DNA from: Caviibacterium pharyngocola
Lineage (GTDB): Bacteria > Pseudomonadota > Gammaproteobacteria > Enterobacterales > Pasteurellaceae
NCBI RefSeq assembly: GCF_002795405.1
Contig: NZ_PHGZ01000032.1
Coordinates: forward strand, 1 to 64,000
Direction: 5' to 3'
Length of the DNA stretch: 64,000 bases
The notes under the pieces were generated by a model. It was not told the origin of the DNA. It ran no database searches and worked only from the letters and a program-made list of their open reading frames with translations. Positions 16,597-26,501 of this stretch are shown piece by piece (within the stretch, counting starts at the first letter, position 1; each line of letters begins with the position of its first letter). Made by a program: the position numbers and the translations under genes.

Positions 16597-17358
16597 TTAT
16601 TTCGCAGAAAAACCGTATTGTTCAAAGATTTTTTTCGCTTCATCGGTTTTTAAATAATCAAAAAAGGCTCGACTTTCCGGATTATCGTGACCGGCAATTA
16701 CCGCTGCCGGATATTCTACCGGCGGATGAGAACCGTCAGGGAAAGTCGCCACAACTTTCACTTTTTGACTTGCCGCCGCATCGGTCGCATACACCACGCC
16801 TAACGGTGACTCGCCTTGCTCGACTAACGCTAAGGCTGCACGAACGTTATTTGCGCGCGCAAGTTTATCTTCTAAATCGTCCCATTGGTTTAAATAAGTG
16901 AATGCCGCTTTCGCATATTTTCCTGCCGGAACGTGTTCCGGATCACCGACGGCCAAATAAGTGCCTTTTAATGCCGCTTGCCATTTTTTATCGGTTAAAT
17001 CCACCGCACTTGTTTGGCTTTTTTCCGGTGCGATCATCACTAATTTGTTGCCGACCAAATCAAAACGGCTGTCCGCCACAATCGCATTTTTTTCCGCTAA
17101 AAAATCCATCCATTTTTGATCCGCGGAAATAAATAAATCCGCCGGCGCACCTTCGGTAATTTGGCGAGCAAGCACGGAAGAAGAAGCAAATGAAAAATCA
17201 ATTTCTCCTTTCGGATTGGCTTTCAAATATTCCGTTTTCACGTTTTCCAACGCATTGGTCATCGACGCTGCGGCAAATACGGTAATTTTCGCTTGTGCGT
17301 TTAAAGATAACGCCGCACAAGCGACCGCTAAAGTTAACATTGTTCTTTTAAACATCAT
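16597..17358 (-). CDS. modA: Molybdate-binding periplasmic protein
   Basis: 253 residues with a signal peptide (cleavage after SLNAQA). The mature protein starts KITVFAAASMTNALENV, typical of ModA, with SSSVLARQITEGAPADLFIS as the ligand-binding segment. It captures molybdate for ModBC. First gene of the modABC operon, preceded by a ModE operator. Confidence 0.96.
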   Translation of the reverse strand: MMFKRTMLTLAVACAALSLNAQAKITVFAAASMTNALENVKTEYLKANPKGEIDFSFASSSVLARQITEGAPADLFISADQKWMDFLAEKNAIVADSRFDLVGNKLVMIAPEKSQTSAVDLTDKKWQAALKGTYLAVGDPEHVPAGKYAKAAFTYLNQWDDLEDKLARANNVRAALALVEQGESPLGVVYATDAAASQKVKVVATFPDGSHPPVEYPAAVIAGHDNPESRAFFDYLKTDEAKKIFEQYGFSAK

Positions 17359-17382
17359 TTACTCCGTTAAGGGTGAATAAAA

Positions 17383-17405
17383 GTTGTATATAAAATTATA
17401 TAACG
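17383..17405. promoter_or_regulatory. ModE operator between modA and modE
   Basis: An imperfect palindrome, GTTGTATAT on the left and ATATAACG on the right with a six-base AT centre, matches the ModE pattern of two TATA-type half-sites. It sits just upstream of modA and between it and the divergent modE, as expected for repression by molybdate-bound ModE. Confidence 0.75.
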
Positions 17406-17482
17406 AATTAAAAAATAAAAGCTACATAAAAAAATGCTTTACATTAAAATGTGATCATCGTCTCTACGATTTAGGATAAATT

Positions 17483-18259
17483 ATGTCGGAAACAGAAATT
17501 CTTCTTACAATCAAATTGCAACAACAGCTTTTTGTGGAGCCAAAACGGATTCGATTACTTAAAGAAATTCAGCAATGCGGTTCTATTAATCAGGCGGCAA
17601 AAAATGCCGGCGTAAGCTATAAAAGCGCTTGGGATCATTTGGAAATGATGAACAAAATCAGCCCGAAACCGCTATTAGAACGTAACACCGGCGGCAAAAA
17701 CGGCGGCGGTACGGCATTAACGCATTATGCCCGACGACTTTTACAACTTTATGATTTATTGGAACAAACGCAACAAAAAGCCTTTGAAATCTTGCAAGAT
17801 GAAAGTGTACCGCTAGGTAGTTTACTGTCGGCAACCGCGCGTTTTTCTTTGCAAAGTAGCGCAAGAAACCAATTTTTCGGCAAGGTTTCCGCCTTGCGAC
17901 AACAAGATATTCATTGTTATGTTTCTATCGAATCGGATGATTTCACTCAACCGTTAATCGCCTCCATTACTCAGCAAAGTGCGGTACGTTTACAGCTTGT
18001 TTCGGGCAAAGAAGTAATGGCAATGATCAAAGCGCCGTGGATTAAGATTTATCCGAACCGTCCGGATAAAGCGCATAACTGTTTTCCAGCGACAGTCAAT
18101 GCGATCACGGACAAAGGCGAATTTAAAGAAATCATTCTGACATTGGGTCAACATATCCAATGCTGTGCAACGGCAAGCCACGAAGAAACTTTTACCATCG
18201 ATCAAGAAGTTTATTGTTATATTGATCCGGAGCAAATCGTATTAGTAACGTTATATTAG
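17483..18259 (+). CDS. modE: Molybdate-responsive regulator ModE
   Basis: 258 residues. The N-terminal winged helix (RIRLLKEIQQCGSINQAAKN) is followed by two Mop domains (SARNQFFGKVSAL and SGKEVMAMIKAPW regions). It binds molybdate and represses modABC. Transcribed divergently from modA across the operator. Confidence 0.94.
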   Translation: MSETEILLTIKLQQQLFVEPKRIRLLKEIQQCGSINQAAKNAGVSYKSAWDHLEMMNKISPKPLLERNTGGKNGGGTALTHYARRLLQLYDLLEQTQQKAFEILQDESVPLGSLLSATARFSLQSSARNQFFGKVSALRQQDIHCYVSIESDDFTQPLIASITQQSAVRLQLVSGKEVMAMIKAPWIKIYPNRPDKAHNCFPATVNAITDKGEFKEIILTLGQHIQCCATASHEETFTIDQEVYCYIDPEQIVLVTLY

Positions 18260-18392
18260 GGCGAGTGAACTTTTCTACCTTATGATCAGCTTGCGACTAA
18301 TTTAGCCTCTCCGGACTGTATAAAGTGGCGGAGCAGTTCTGCTATGGGTAACTGATTCCGACAGCAGATCGCTGTCGGGCAAATTCAATCAT

Positions 18393-18427
18393 AAAAAAAC
18401 CTATAATAAGCTACTATTACAGGTTTT
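18393..18427 (-). terminator. Terminator of the ArsR-family gene
   Basis: On the minus strand, AAACCTGTAATA pairs with TATTATAGGTTT (one G-T pair), followed by a T-run, just after the regulator's stop. The remaining spacer (18260-18392) holds a perfect 8-bp hairpin, CCGACAGC/GCTGTCGG, of unknown use. Confidence 0.75.
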
Positions 18428-18448
18428 ATCAAAGATTCGAAACGGAAA

Positions 18449-18739
18449 TTAATTCTCACAAAATAGACGATGTAATAATTTAATAACTTCTTCGGATTTT
18501 TTATCGTTAATATAATATCGTCTTTCGCGATGATGAATTTCGCAGTCCACTAACCCCGCTTCACGCAGCACAGCCAACTGATTAGACATTGCCGCTTGCG
18601 GAAGATTAATCAACTGCGTTAATTCGGTGACATTGCGATGCCCCTCGGATAAGCAACATAATACCGCCAACCGATTCGGGTTTGCCAAAACTTTTAAGAA
18701 AATCGCCGCTTCCTTGCTTTTTTGTAAAATATCATCCAT
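18449..18739 (-). CDS. ArsR-family winged-helix regulator
   Basis: 96 residues, all one winged helix: LKVLANPNRLAVLCCLSEG, then LPQAAMSNQLAVLREAGLV and the wing ERRYYIN. The pattern is closest to the BigR/YgaV/HlyU branch and not to the metal-binding ArsR branch. Two cysteines lie side by side (CC) in the second helix. BigR-type proteins sense sulfide or polysulfide through two separated cysteines, so a similar redox role is possible but not shown. No obvious target operon is adjacent. Confidence 0.82.
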   Translation of the reverse strand: MDDILQKSKEAAIFLKVLANPNRLAVLCCLSEGHRNVTELTQLINLPQAAMSNQLAVLREAGLVDCEIHHRERRYYINDKKSEEVIKLLHRLFCEN

Positions 18740-18845
18740 TGATACCGCCCTTTTCTGCTTATGTTATTGTAATTATTCTAACATTCTCGCATTATTCGAG
18801 CAGATTTTCTTTGTCAAAGATCATAAAATGACATTCCGTTTCATT

Positions 18846-21032
18846 TTATTTATTCACTTTTTCCAATTTAGCCAAGGCGGCAATCAACCACTTAATTCCT
18901 TGACCTTGAAATGCTACTTGTAGGCGGGTGTTATTTTCCGCCCCCTCCACATTGATAATCGTACCGAAACCGAATTTTTCGTGTTTGACTTTTTGCCCGA
19001 TTTTCCATTCGTTATCGGATAAAATCGGTGTCTGCGCAATGCCGCTGACTTGGCGGTTATAGGCTCGTGTCACCGTTCCGCGCAAACGAATTTCGCGAAT
19101 GCATTCTTGCGGAAGTTCGGCGATAAATCGTGACGGCAAATGACGTTCTTCTTTAGCATATAAGCGACGACTTTCCGCATAACACAGCGTCAGTTTTTGT
19201 TTCGCGCGTGTAATTCCCACATAGGCTAAACGCCGTTCCTCCTCCAAGCGTCCCGGTTCTTCAAAGGATCGAAAACTTGGAAACACACCTTCTTCCACGC
19301 CCACAATAAACACGCGGGCAAATTCCAGTCCTTTCGCGGAATGTAACGTCATCATTTGCACGCAATCTTGATGCGGCGAGGCTTGTTCTTCCCCCGCCTC
19401 AAGCGAGGCGTGCGTTAAAAAAGCGGTTAATTCCGTCATTTCTTCCGCATCGTCCGGCTTAATAAATTCACGCGTCGCACTGACCAATTCCTCCAAGTTT
19501 TCTATCCGCACTTCACCTTTTTCACCTTTTTCCTGTTTATACATTTCATATAAACCCGAATGTTTGATGACAAAATCCGTTTGTGCGAACAATGGCATTT
19601 CCATTGTGTCTTGTTGTAAAGAATTCACCAGTTCGAGAAAACGTAACAAGGCGGTCGCCGCACGACCGGCAAGCATATTTTCTCGAATTGCAATTTGCGT
19701 CGCTTGCCATAAAGTAATTTGACGATCGCGGGTTAACGCACGCAGAATTTCCAAGGTACGATCGCCGATACCACGCGGCGGCGTATTAACGACCCGTTCA
19801 AAAGCGGCGTCATCTTGACGGTTGGCGATTAAGCGTAAATAAGCTAAGGCATCTTTAATTTCTTGGCGTTCGAAGAACCTCATTCCGCCATAAATTCGGT
19901 ACGGAATTTTCGCTCGAATCAAGGCTTCTTCGATAACCCGCGATTGGCTGTTACTGCGATATAACACGGCACATTCGTTTAATCGTCCGCCGTTTTCCGT
20001 CCATTCATTAATCTGTCCCGCAACAAATAAGGCTTCATCCAGTTCATTAAAGGCGGCGTAAATTCCGACGGGATCGCCCTTTCCGCCATTCGTCCAAAGA
20101 TCTTTACCTAGCCGATTGCTATTGTTTGATATTAATTGATTTGCCGTTTGAAGAATATTACCGGTGGAACGATAGTTTTGTTCCAACCGGATGGTTTTCG
20201 CTTGAGAAAAATCCTGTAAAAAACGATGAATATTTTCAATTTGCGCTCCGCGCCAGCCGTAAATGGATTGATCATCATCACCGACAATCATTAATTTGCC
20301 TTGTTCTCCCGCCAGTAATTTGATCCACGCATATTGAATTTTGTTGGTATCTTGAAATTCATCCACCAAAATATGCTGAAAGCGCTGTTGATAACGTTGC
20401 AAAATAACCGGCTTTTTCAACCAAAGTTCATAAGCGCGCAGTAATAATTCGGAAAAATCCACCAATCCCGCACGATCACAGGCATCTTGATAAATTTGAT
20501 AAATTCGGATCCATTCCCGTTCTTGTCGGTCATTGTTATCATCGATTTGATCCGGTCGTAACCCTTCTTCTTTTTTGTTATTGATATACCAACAAGCTTG
20601 TTTATGCGGAAATATTTTTTCATCGTATTGGTGTAATTTCATCAATCGTTTGACTAAACGAAGTTGATCTTCGGCATCCAAAATCTGAAAATCTTGCGGC
20701 AATCCGGCATCGGAATGATGCGCTCTCAATAAACGGTGTGCAATGCTGTGGAAAGTACCGACCCACATTCCGAATAATTGGCGGGAAGAATATTTGGCTA
20801 GGGTGCTTTCGATGCGGTGACGCATTTCCGCCGCGGCTTTATTGGTGAAAGTCACTGCCATAATGCTGCCTTCGGGAATATTTTCGACGGCAATTAACCA
20901 CGCGATACGATAAGTTAACACGCGGGTTTTTCCGCTCCCCGCACCGGCTAAAACCAGATAATTTCCCAAAGGTGCGGCAACCGCTTCGCGTTGTTTGTCA
21001 TTTAAACCGTCAAGTAATTCCGAAATATCCAT
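18846..21032 (-). CDS. uvrD: DNA helicase II
   Basis: 728 residues, normal for UvrD, a superfamily 1 3'-5' helicase in excision and mismatch repair. Motifs: AGAGSGKTRVLTYRIAWL (Walker A), FTNKAAAEMR, LVDEFQDTN, GDDDQSIYGWRGA, EQNYRST, LHSAKGLEF, YVGITRAKQKL. The C-terminal tail GQKVKHEKFGFGTI is the UvrD-type RNA polymerase-interacting Tudor-like domain. Monocistronic. Confidence 0.97.
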   Translation of the reverse strand: MDISELLDGLNDKQREAVAAPLGNYLVLAGAGSGKTRVLTYRIAWLIAVENIPEGSIMAVTFTNKAAAEMRHRIESTLAKYSSRQLFGMWVGTFHSIAHRLLRAHHSDAGLPQDFQILDAEDQLRLVKRLMKLHQYDEKIFPHKQACWYINNKKEEGLRPDQIDDNNDRQEREWIRIYQIYQDACDRAGLVDFSELLLRAYELWLKKPVILQRYQQRFQHILVDEFQDTNKIQYAWIKLLAGEQGKLMIVGDDDQSIYGWRGAQIENIHRFLQDFSQAKTIRLEQNYRSTGNILQTANQLISNNSNRLGKDLWTNGGKGDPVGIYAAFNELDEALFVAGQINEWTENGGRLNECAVLYRSNSQSRVIEEALIRAKIPYRIYGGMRFFERQEIKDALAYLRLIANRQDDAAFERVVNTPPRGIGDRTLEILRALTRDRQITLWQATQIAIRENMLAGRAATALLRFLELVNSLQQDTMEMPLFAQTDFVIKHSGLYEMYKQEKGEKGEVRIENLEELVSATREFIKPDDAEEMTELTAFLTHASLEAGEEQASPHQDCVQMMTLHSAKGLEFARVFIVGVEEGVFPSFRSFEEPGRLEEERRLAYVGITRAKQKLTLCYAESRRLYAKEERHLPSRFIAELPQECIREIRLRGTVTRAYNRQVSGIAQTPILSDNEWKIGQKVKHEKFGFGTIINVEGAENNTRLQVAFQGQGIKWLIAALAKLEKVNK

Positions 21033-21158
21033 TATATCACCACTGTTTTTTTGTACAGTCTGATTATAGTGGATTTTTATCGAAAGGCAATAAGTGCGGT
21101 CGGCATTCGAGTAATTTTTCTCAAAAATGTACGCCGCCGAATATCAGCGGCGCGTCAT

Positions 21159-22250
21159 TTAGTTTTTGATTCGAATATGAACGGTGATTTCTTCCCGATC
21201 GTGATAAAGATGTTTCGCTTGAATTTGAAAGTTTAATCCTTGTTTTTGCAAGTTATCTTCGAGGTACTGCAGGCATTGTCTCACTTCGGCATAACGTTTT
21301 TTCATCGGTAATTTCAAATTAAAAATCGTTTCGCGACACCAACCGTTAACCAGCCATTTACAAATTAATGCGGCGATACGGCTCGGTTGTTCGACCATAT
21401 CGCACACTAACCAATCGATTTTGCTGCGTTTCGGCGGCTGGAATTTAAATCCGTCTTCCGAACAATGCTCAATGCGTCCGGTTTCGTGCAAACTTGCCGC
21501 CATTTTGCCGTGATCAACGGCATAAACGAATACGCCGCGTTTCACCAGTTGATAAGTCCAACCGCCGGGACAAGCGCCCAAATCGACGCCGGACATTGTG
21601 TCGTTAAAACGTCGGCTTTCCTCTTCGCGCGGAATAAATGTAAGGATCGCTTCTTCCAATTTCAGTGTCGAGCGGCTCGGCGCTTCGGGCGGAAATTTTA
21701 ACCGAGGAATCCCCATAAAATGCGCGGAATGATTGTCGTTGTAAGAATAACCGACATAGCAAGCATTCGATCGAATGAAAAAAATATGCAAAGTCAGACC
21801 GCACTTTTGTCCTTCCCTTTCTTTCAACCAACCTTGGTTTTTCAAGGCGTTACGCAACGGAACGGTAAATTTGCGACAGAACGCGGATAATTCTTTGGCT
21901 TCGTTGGTATCCGCCGTTTCCACGCGAACCTCACTACTTTGCCGCAATTTAATGGTTTCGTTAAGTTGTTGATATTGGGCAATAATCGGGCTAATGCGAT
22001 CTTGCGGTGATAAATCCGTCAGTAAATCGGAGACCACAATCAGCTGGCGCGCAAAGATCAGTTGATTAAAAGGAATCTCTCTTGCCAGTCGATCCGCTTC
22101 TCCCGTTTGATAACATTCAAATACGACATAGCCCGCATTATCCGTCACGCGGGCAAAACCGAATATGCCTCGTTCCGCCGCTTTATCGGAAATTTCCGCA
22201 GCAACTTCTTTTTCAAATCCGATTCGACAGTATAAAATCAACTTATTCAT
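21159..22250 (-). CDS. rlmM: 23S rRNA (C2498 2'-O) methyltransferase
   Basis: 363 residues: N-terminal RNA-binding THUMP-like domain and a C-terminal Rossmann methyltransferase with [15 protein letters not shown] as SAM site. Modifies C2498 of 23S rRNA. The start overlaps the gcvA stop by eight bases, as in Haemophilus and E. coli, where the order gcvA-rlmM is kept. Confidence 0.94.
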   Translation of the reverse strand: MNKLILYCRIGFEKEVAAEISDKAAERGIFGFARVTDNAGYVVFECYQTGEADRLAREIPFNQLIFARQLIVVSDLLTDLSPQDRISPIIAQYQQLNETIKLRQSSEVRVETADTNEAKELSAFCRKFTVPLRNALKNQGWLKEREGQKCGLTLHIFFIRSNACYVGYSYNDNHSAHFMGIPRLKFPPEAPSRSTLKLEEAILTFIPREEESRRFNDTMSGVDLGACPGGWTYQLVKRGVFVYAVDHGKMAASLHETGRIEHCSEDGFKFQPPKRSKIDWLVCDMVEQPSRIAALICKWLVNGWCRETIFNLKLPMKKRYAEVRQCLQYLEDNLQKQGLNFQIQAKHLYHDREEITVHIRIKN

Positions 22251-23139
22251 TAATTTCTTCCCGTTTCATTTCATTTGTGATCCAATTACGAAACGCCATA
22301 ATTTGTTCGTTATTTATTTTATCCAGATGATGTACGACATAAAACGATTTCGGATCTTTAAATCGAGTCGGCAAAACAACTTTGAGATTGCCGTTATTCA
22401 TTTCTTGTTGAGCCAAAATTTTATTGGCGAGTACAATCCCTTGCCCGTGCACCGCCGCTTGTAGCGCCATAAACGTATGGCTAAACAACGGGCCGTGTTG
22501 AATATTCATTCCTTCCACTTGCAAATAGGTCGCCATATTTTGCCAATTATCGCGCGTGTGAATGTGGATCAAGGTATGATTTTTCAGATCATCTTTATGA
22601 TGAACGGGTTGTTGCGCCAATAATTTCGGCGATGCAAGCACTAGTAAATTTTCTTCTGCCAGTTTTTCCACTTGCAGATTATCCCAATTTCCTTTGCCGT
22701 AATAAATGGCGATGTCCACTTCTTTGCTGAGCAAGCCTTCGTCTTGATCAACGCCTTTTAAACGCACTTCAATATCGGGATATTGACGATTAAATTCACT
22801 TAAGCGCGGCACCAACCATTGAATCCCGAAGGTTTGCGGTACGCTGATAGTTAGGTATTTTTCATTTTTTTGCGCCAGTAATTTATCCGTAGCGTCGGAG
22901 AGTTTGTGGAGAATTTTCGCCACATCGACAAAATACGCTTTGCCCGTTTCCGTTAATTCCAACGAGCGATTTTTCCTTTTAAAGAGTTCAATGCCTAAAA
23001 AATCTTCTAATAATTTTATTTGATGACTCACTGCAGCTTGGGTGACAAACAATTCTTCCGCCGCTTTGGTAAAACTTAAATGACGTGCGGAACATTCGAA
23101 AGCTTTCAGTGAATTCAAGGGAGGCAAACGTTTATACAT
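22243..23139 (-). CDS. gcvA: LysR-type glycine cleavage regulator GcvA
   Basis: 298 residues from ATG 23139 ([15 protein letters not shown]), with GGGAAG upstream. A longer frame would need TTG. The helix-turn-helix is [20 protein letters not shown]. GcvA controls glycine cleavage genes and activates the divergent small RNA gcvB, which is found intact next door. Confidence 0.93.
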   Translation of the reverse strand: MYKRLPPLNSLKAFECSARHLSFTKAAEELFVTQAAVSHQIKLLEDFLGIELFKRKNRSLELTETGKAYFVDVAKILHKLSDATDKLLAQKNEKYLTISVPQTFGIQWLVPRLSEFNRQYPDIEVRLKGVDQDEGLLSKEVDIAIYYGKGNWDNLQVEKLAEENLLVLASPKLLAQQPVHHKDDLKNHTLIHIHTRDNWQNMATYLQVEGMNIQHGPLFSHTFMALQAAVHGQGIVLANKILAQQEMNNGNLKVVLPTRFKDPKSFYVVHHLDKINNEQIMAFRNWITNEMKREEINE

Positions 23140-23265
23140 AAATCTTCCCAATGCTTAAAATTTAATTTATAATAATAAAGATCCGTTTCGGATTAGTTTT
23201 TCTAATGCGTCAAATAAAAAAAATATCCTTTGTCCTATTTTTCTATTCTCACTACAATACGCCCA

Positions 23266-23446
23266 TACTTAATGATTGGTAATTCCTTACTGGTTAAGAG
23301 TTTCGGACTTAAGTATGATGTTGTGTTTGCATATTGTTCGGGAAACCGAACGGAGTAACCTTAATTAGGTTACTTATTTCACTTCCTGTATATTTTTAAA
23401 CCCTATTTAGGTTATTCGCGCCGCTCCTCTTGAGCGGCGTTTTTTT
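23266..23446 (+). ncRNA. gcvB: Small regulatory RNA GcvB
   Basis: Divergent from gcvA, as in enterics and Pasteurella. Recognised by the GU-rich R1 seed (GATGTTGTGTTTGC near 23315), a hairpin CGAAC..GTTCG region, the near-identical segment TTCACTTCCTGTA (about 23378-23390) and a strong terminator GCCGCTC/GAGCGGC with T7. A promoter with -10 TACAAT (23253-23258) and -35 TTTGTC fits a start near 23266. GcvB is an Hfq-dependent repressor of amino acid and peptide transporter mRNAs. The 5' end is estimated. Confidence 0.92.
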
Positions 23447-23609
23447 ATCTGTTCACTATATCACAATTTCACTCAAATTTCTTCGCTAAACGATATAAAC
23501 GCACAAAATCATCCGAAATACCGATATTTTTATCACGAACTGTTTGCAACTTTTTGAGAATGGTGTAGATTAAAAAATATTATGTCGTATATATGGTTAA
23601 GGAAATAAT

Positions 23610-24629
23610 ATGAGTAAAAATATCGATTGGAAAAATCTAGGCTTCGGATATATCAAAACCGATTATCGCTATATCGCTTACTGGAAAGACGGTCAGTGGT
23701 CTAAAGGCGAGTTGACGCAAGATAATGTTTTACATATCAGCGAAGGATCCACCGCACTTCACTACGGTCAGCAATGTTTTGAAGGATTAAAAGCCTATCG
23801 TTGCCAAGATGGTTCAATCAACTTATTCCGTCCGGATCAAAATGCCAAGCGGATGCAAACTAGTGCGCGTCGCTTGCTAATGCCGGAAGTACCGGTCGAA
23901 ATGTTCGTTGACGCTTGTAAACAAGTGGTAAAAGCGAATGAAGAATGGGTTGCCCCTTACGGCACCGGCGCAACATTGTATTTACGTCCGTTTTTAATCG
24001 GCGTAGGTGATAATGTCGGCGTCAGCCCTGCACCAGAATATATTTTCTCTATTTTCTGTTGTCCTGTCGGCGCGTATTTCAAAGGCGGAATGAAACCGAC
24101 TAACTTTATCGTATCCGAATACGACCGTGCCGCACCGCAAGGTACCGGCGCGGCAAAAGTCGGCGGAAACTACGCTGCAAGTTTATATCCGGGTAAAAAA
24201 GCGAAAGAACATAACTTTGGCGACTGTATTTATTTAGATCCCGCCACGCATACTAAAATCGAAGAAGTCGGTTCGGCAAATTTCTTCGGTATCACGAAAG
24301 ATAATAAATTTGTGACACCGCTATCACCGTCCATTCTTCCAAGTATTACAAAATACTCTTTGCTCTATTTGGCTCAAAATCGCTTGGGTATGGAAGCTGT
24401 TGAAGGCGATGTGTATATTAACGAACTGGATCAATTTAAAGAAGCCGGTGCTTGCGGTACGGCAGCCGTTATCACACCGATTGGAGGCATTCAATACGGC
24501 GATGATTTCCATATTTTCTATTCTGAAACAGAAGTCGGTGAAATCACTCAGCGTCTTTATAATGAGCTGGTCGGCATTCAATTCGGCGATATTGAAGCAC
24601 CGGAAGGTTGGATTGTAAAAGTCGAATAA
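23610..24629 (+). CDS. ilvE: Branched-chain amino acid aminotransferase
   Basis: 339 residues, of the long class (like Haemophilus IlvE). Fold-type IV PLP enzyme. GGNYAASL contains the region after the PLP lysine, and [15 protein letters not shown] and EEVGSANFF are characteristic. Interconverts Leu, Ile and Val with their keto acids. AAGGA precedes the ATG. A terminator follows. Confidence 0.94.
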   Translation: MSKNIDWKNLGFGYIKTDYRYIAYWKDGQWSKGELTQDNVLHISEGSTALHYGQQCFEGLKAYRCQDGSINLFRPDQNAKRMQTSARRLLMPEVPVEMFVDACKQVVKANEEWVAPYGTGATLYLRPFLIGVGDNVGVSPAPEYIFSIFCCPVGAYFKGGMKPTNFIVSEYDRAAPQGTGAAKVGGNYAASLYPGKKAKEHNFGDCIYLDPATHTKIEEVGSANFFGITKDNKFVTPLSPSILPSITKYSLLYLAQNRLGMEAVEGDVYINELDQFKEAGACGTAAVITPIGGIQYGDDFHIFYSETEVGEITQRLYNELVGIQFGDIEAPEGWIVKVE

Positions 24630-24640
24630 TAAATTCATAA

Positions 24641-24667
24641 AAATTGGGCCTACGCGCCCAATTTTTT
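24641..24667 (+). terminator. Rho-independent terminator of ilvE
   Basis: AAATTGGGC/GCCCAATTT nine-pair stem followed by seven T's. Confidence 0.92.
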
Positions 24668-24746
24668 TCACGAAAATCCACTGTTCTATAAGCACAATAT
24701 GCATTAGAATAATAAGTGTTTATCTATTATTCGGCTGATGTCCTCT

Positions 24747-25304
24747 ATGAAATTAAATTTCCCTACGATTCTAACTTTATTTCGGGTGATTCTGATCCCG
24801 TTTTTTATTATAGCCTTCTATCTCCCCTTCACTTGGGCGCCGCTGGTTACCACCGCGATTTTTTTCATCGCCTCAGTAACGGATTGGTTTGACGGCTATC
24901 TCGCACGGAAATGGAACCAAAGCACGCCTTTTGGAGCGTTTTTAGATCCCGTTGCGGATAAAGTAATGGTTGTTGCTGCGCTTGCTTTGGTGATGGAATA
25001 TCAACATTCTTTTTGGGTTACGCTACCTTCAATCATAATGATTTCCAGAGAAATTATTATTTCGGCATTACGCGAATGGATGGCGGAAATCGGCAGTCGA
25101 AATAAAGTTGCGGTATCGTGGTTAGGGAAAGTTAAAACCGCCTCCCAAATGCTCGCATTAGGCGGGTTGCTTTGGCGTTACAACGTGTTAATGGAAATTG
25201 CCGGTATTATTTTCTTATATGTCGCAGCAATTCTAACCGTTTGGTCAATGTTGCAATATTTAAAAGCGGCGAAAAATAATTTATTGGACGAAAACAACAC
25301 CTAA
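24747..25304 (+). CDS. pgsA: CDP-diacylglycerol-glycerol-3-phosphate phosphatidyltransferase
   Basis: About 185 residues from ATG 24747 ([18 protein letters not shown]), matching the E. coli start. An ATG nine bases earlier is also in frame. The CDP-alcohol transferase motif [20 protein letters not shown], then DPVADK, is intact, with four to five membrane helices. Makes phosphatidylglycerol phosphate. Followed by tRNA-Gly and tRNA-Leu, an arrangement shared with enterics. Confidence 0.94.
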   Translation: MKLNFPTILTLFRVILIPFFIIAFYLPFTWAPLVTTAIFFIASVTDWFDGYLARKWNQSTPFGAFLDPVADKVMVVAALALVMEYQHSFWVTLPSIIMISREIIISALREWMAEIGSRNKVAVSWLGKVKTASQMLALGGLLWRYNVLMEIAGIIFLYVAAILTVWSMLQYLKAAKNNLLDENNT

Positions 25305-25477
25305 ACAAGCAAAAGTGCGGTGAAAATAAATCCATTTTATGGATTAATAACGGATTGTTTAAAATTTGATTTCTTTTTAAACAATCAAACAATTTTTTGA
25401 ATTTTCTATTTGACTAATACGTATAAATCCGTAAAATGCACATCGTTGTTTGGCAATGTGCAAACATTCTTAAATAC

Positions 25478-25553
<76 letters not shown>

Positions 25554-25558
25554 CTCAA

Positions 25559-25645
25559 GCCCGAGTGGTGAAATCGGTAGACACAAGGGATTTAAAATCC
25601 CTCGACTTTCGAGTCGTGGCGGTTCAAGTCCGCCCTCGGGCACCA
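25559..25645 (+). tRNA. tRNA-Leu (anticodon TAA)
   Basis: 87 nt with encoded CCA and a long variable arm, as in class II tRNAs. Acceptor GCCCGAG pairs with CTCGGGC; anticodon loop TTTAAAA gives UAA; T-loop TTCAAGT. Five bases after tRNA-Gly, so probably co-transcribed. The following 220 bases are AT-rich with no feature seen. Confidence 0.97.
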
Positions 25646-25868
25646 TTTAATTCTATTCTTATAATTCATCACTTATTCGATTTATACTTTTTATTTCGTA
25701 TCTTATTACATATTTGATTTATTAAAATTTCCAACTGTTCATATTGATTATTTTTTATAAAAAGTAGATTTTATGTAATATATAAAAATATAAAGCGACC
25801 GTTAAAAATTAAAAATAATTTCTCACAATCGCTTAATTAAATATAATTTATTACAATAAAATCAAATA

Positions 25869-26336
25869 TTACAAAGGTAATTCCGTTGTATTTTTGACTG
25901 TCTGTAAAATAATTTCTGATTTTAATGTCTTTATGCCTAATTCTTTAGTTAAATATTTCTTTTTATAAGCATAAAACTCATCTAAATCGGCAACTTGAAG
26001 TTTTAAAATGAAATCATAATCACCTGCCATTAAATGACATTCCGTAACCTGTGACAATAATTTCATTTCAAAAATAAAACGTTCTCTTTGTTTAAAATCC
26101 TCTTCAAAAAAGGAACCTAAAGCATAAACCGTTAAATTACAATTTACTTTTTTCGGGCTTAAAATCGCTACATATTTATCAATGATGCCTTGTTCTTCTA
26201 AAATATTAACTCTTCTTAAACAAGCGGAATTTGATAATCCGACTTCTTTCGCCAATTCATTATTTTGTAAACGTCCATTTCTCTGTAAAGCGCGTAAAAT
26301 TCGGGTATCAAGATTATCCAATACTTTATTTGCCAT
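25869..26336 (-). CDS. Lrp/AsnC-family regulator
   Basis: 155 residues: N-terminal helix-turn-helix (TRILRALQRNGRLQNNELAK, then LSNSACLRRVNILEEQGII) and a C-terminal RAM ligand-binding domain (ECHLMAGDYDFILKLQV). Such proteins sense amino acids. It is transcribed in the same direction as, and 160 bases downstream of, the YfcC-arcC-arcB operon, so it is a candidate regulator of that operon. It has its own AT-rich upstream region. Confidence 0.9.
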   Translation of the reverse strand: MANKVLDNLDTRILRALQRNGRLQNNELAKEVGLSNSACLRRVNILEEQGIIDKYVAILSPKKVNCNLTVYALGSFFEEDFKQRERFIFEMKLLSQVTECHLMAGDYDFILKLQVADLDEFYAYKKKYLTKELGIKTLKSEIILQTVKNTTELPL

Positions 26337-26501
26337 ACAATACCTCGCTAAATGCGATTAATAAAATTAAATATTAAAAATAAAAATCAAAGATGAATTT
26401 AATAATAAATATATTCGTCATTCATTATATATAACAACTTATTAGACTCAAGGCCGTTTATTCAAATATGTGATCTAAACAGCCTTTTTATCTTTTTAAA
26501 A

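Noticed and set aside
18260-18392. Molybdenum cofactor riboswitch
   Set aside because: Follows modE and is GC-rich, but no downstream gene is controlled by it and I could not match the known consensus structure.
26449-26489. Terminator between the YfcC gene and the Lrp-type gene
   Set aside because: The inverted repeat has its T-run on the plus strand only, whereas both neighbouring genes are read from the minus strand.
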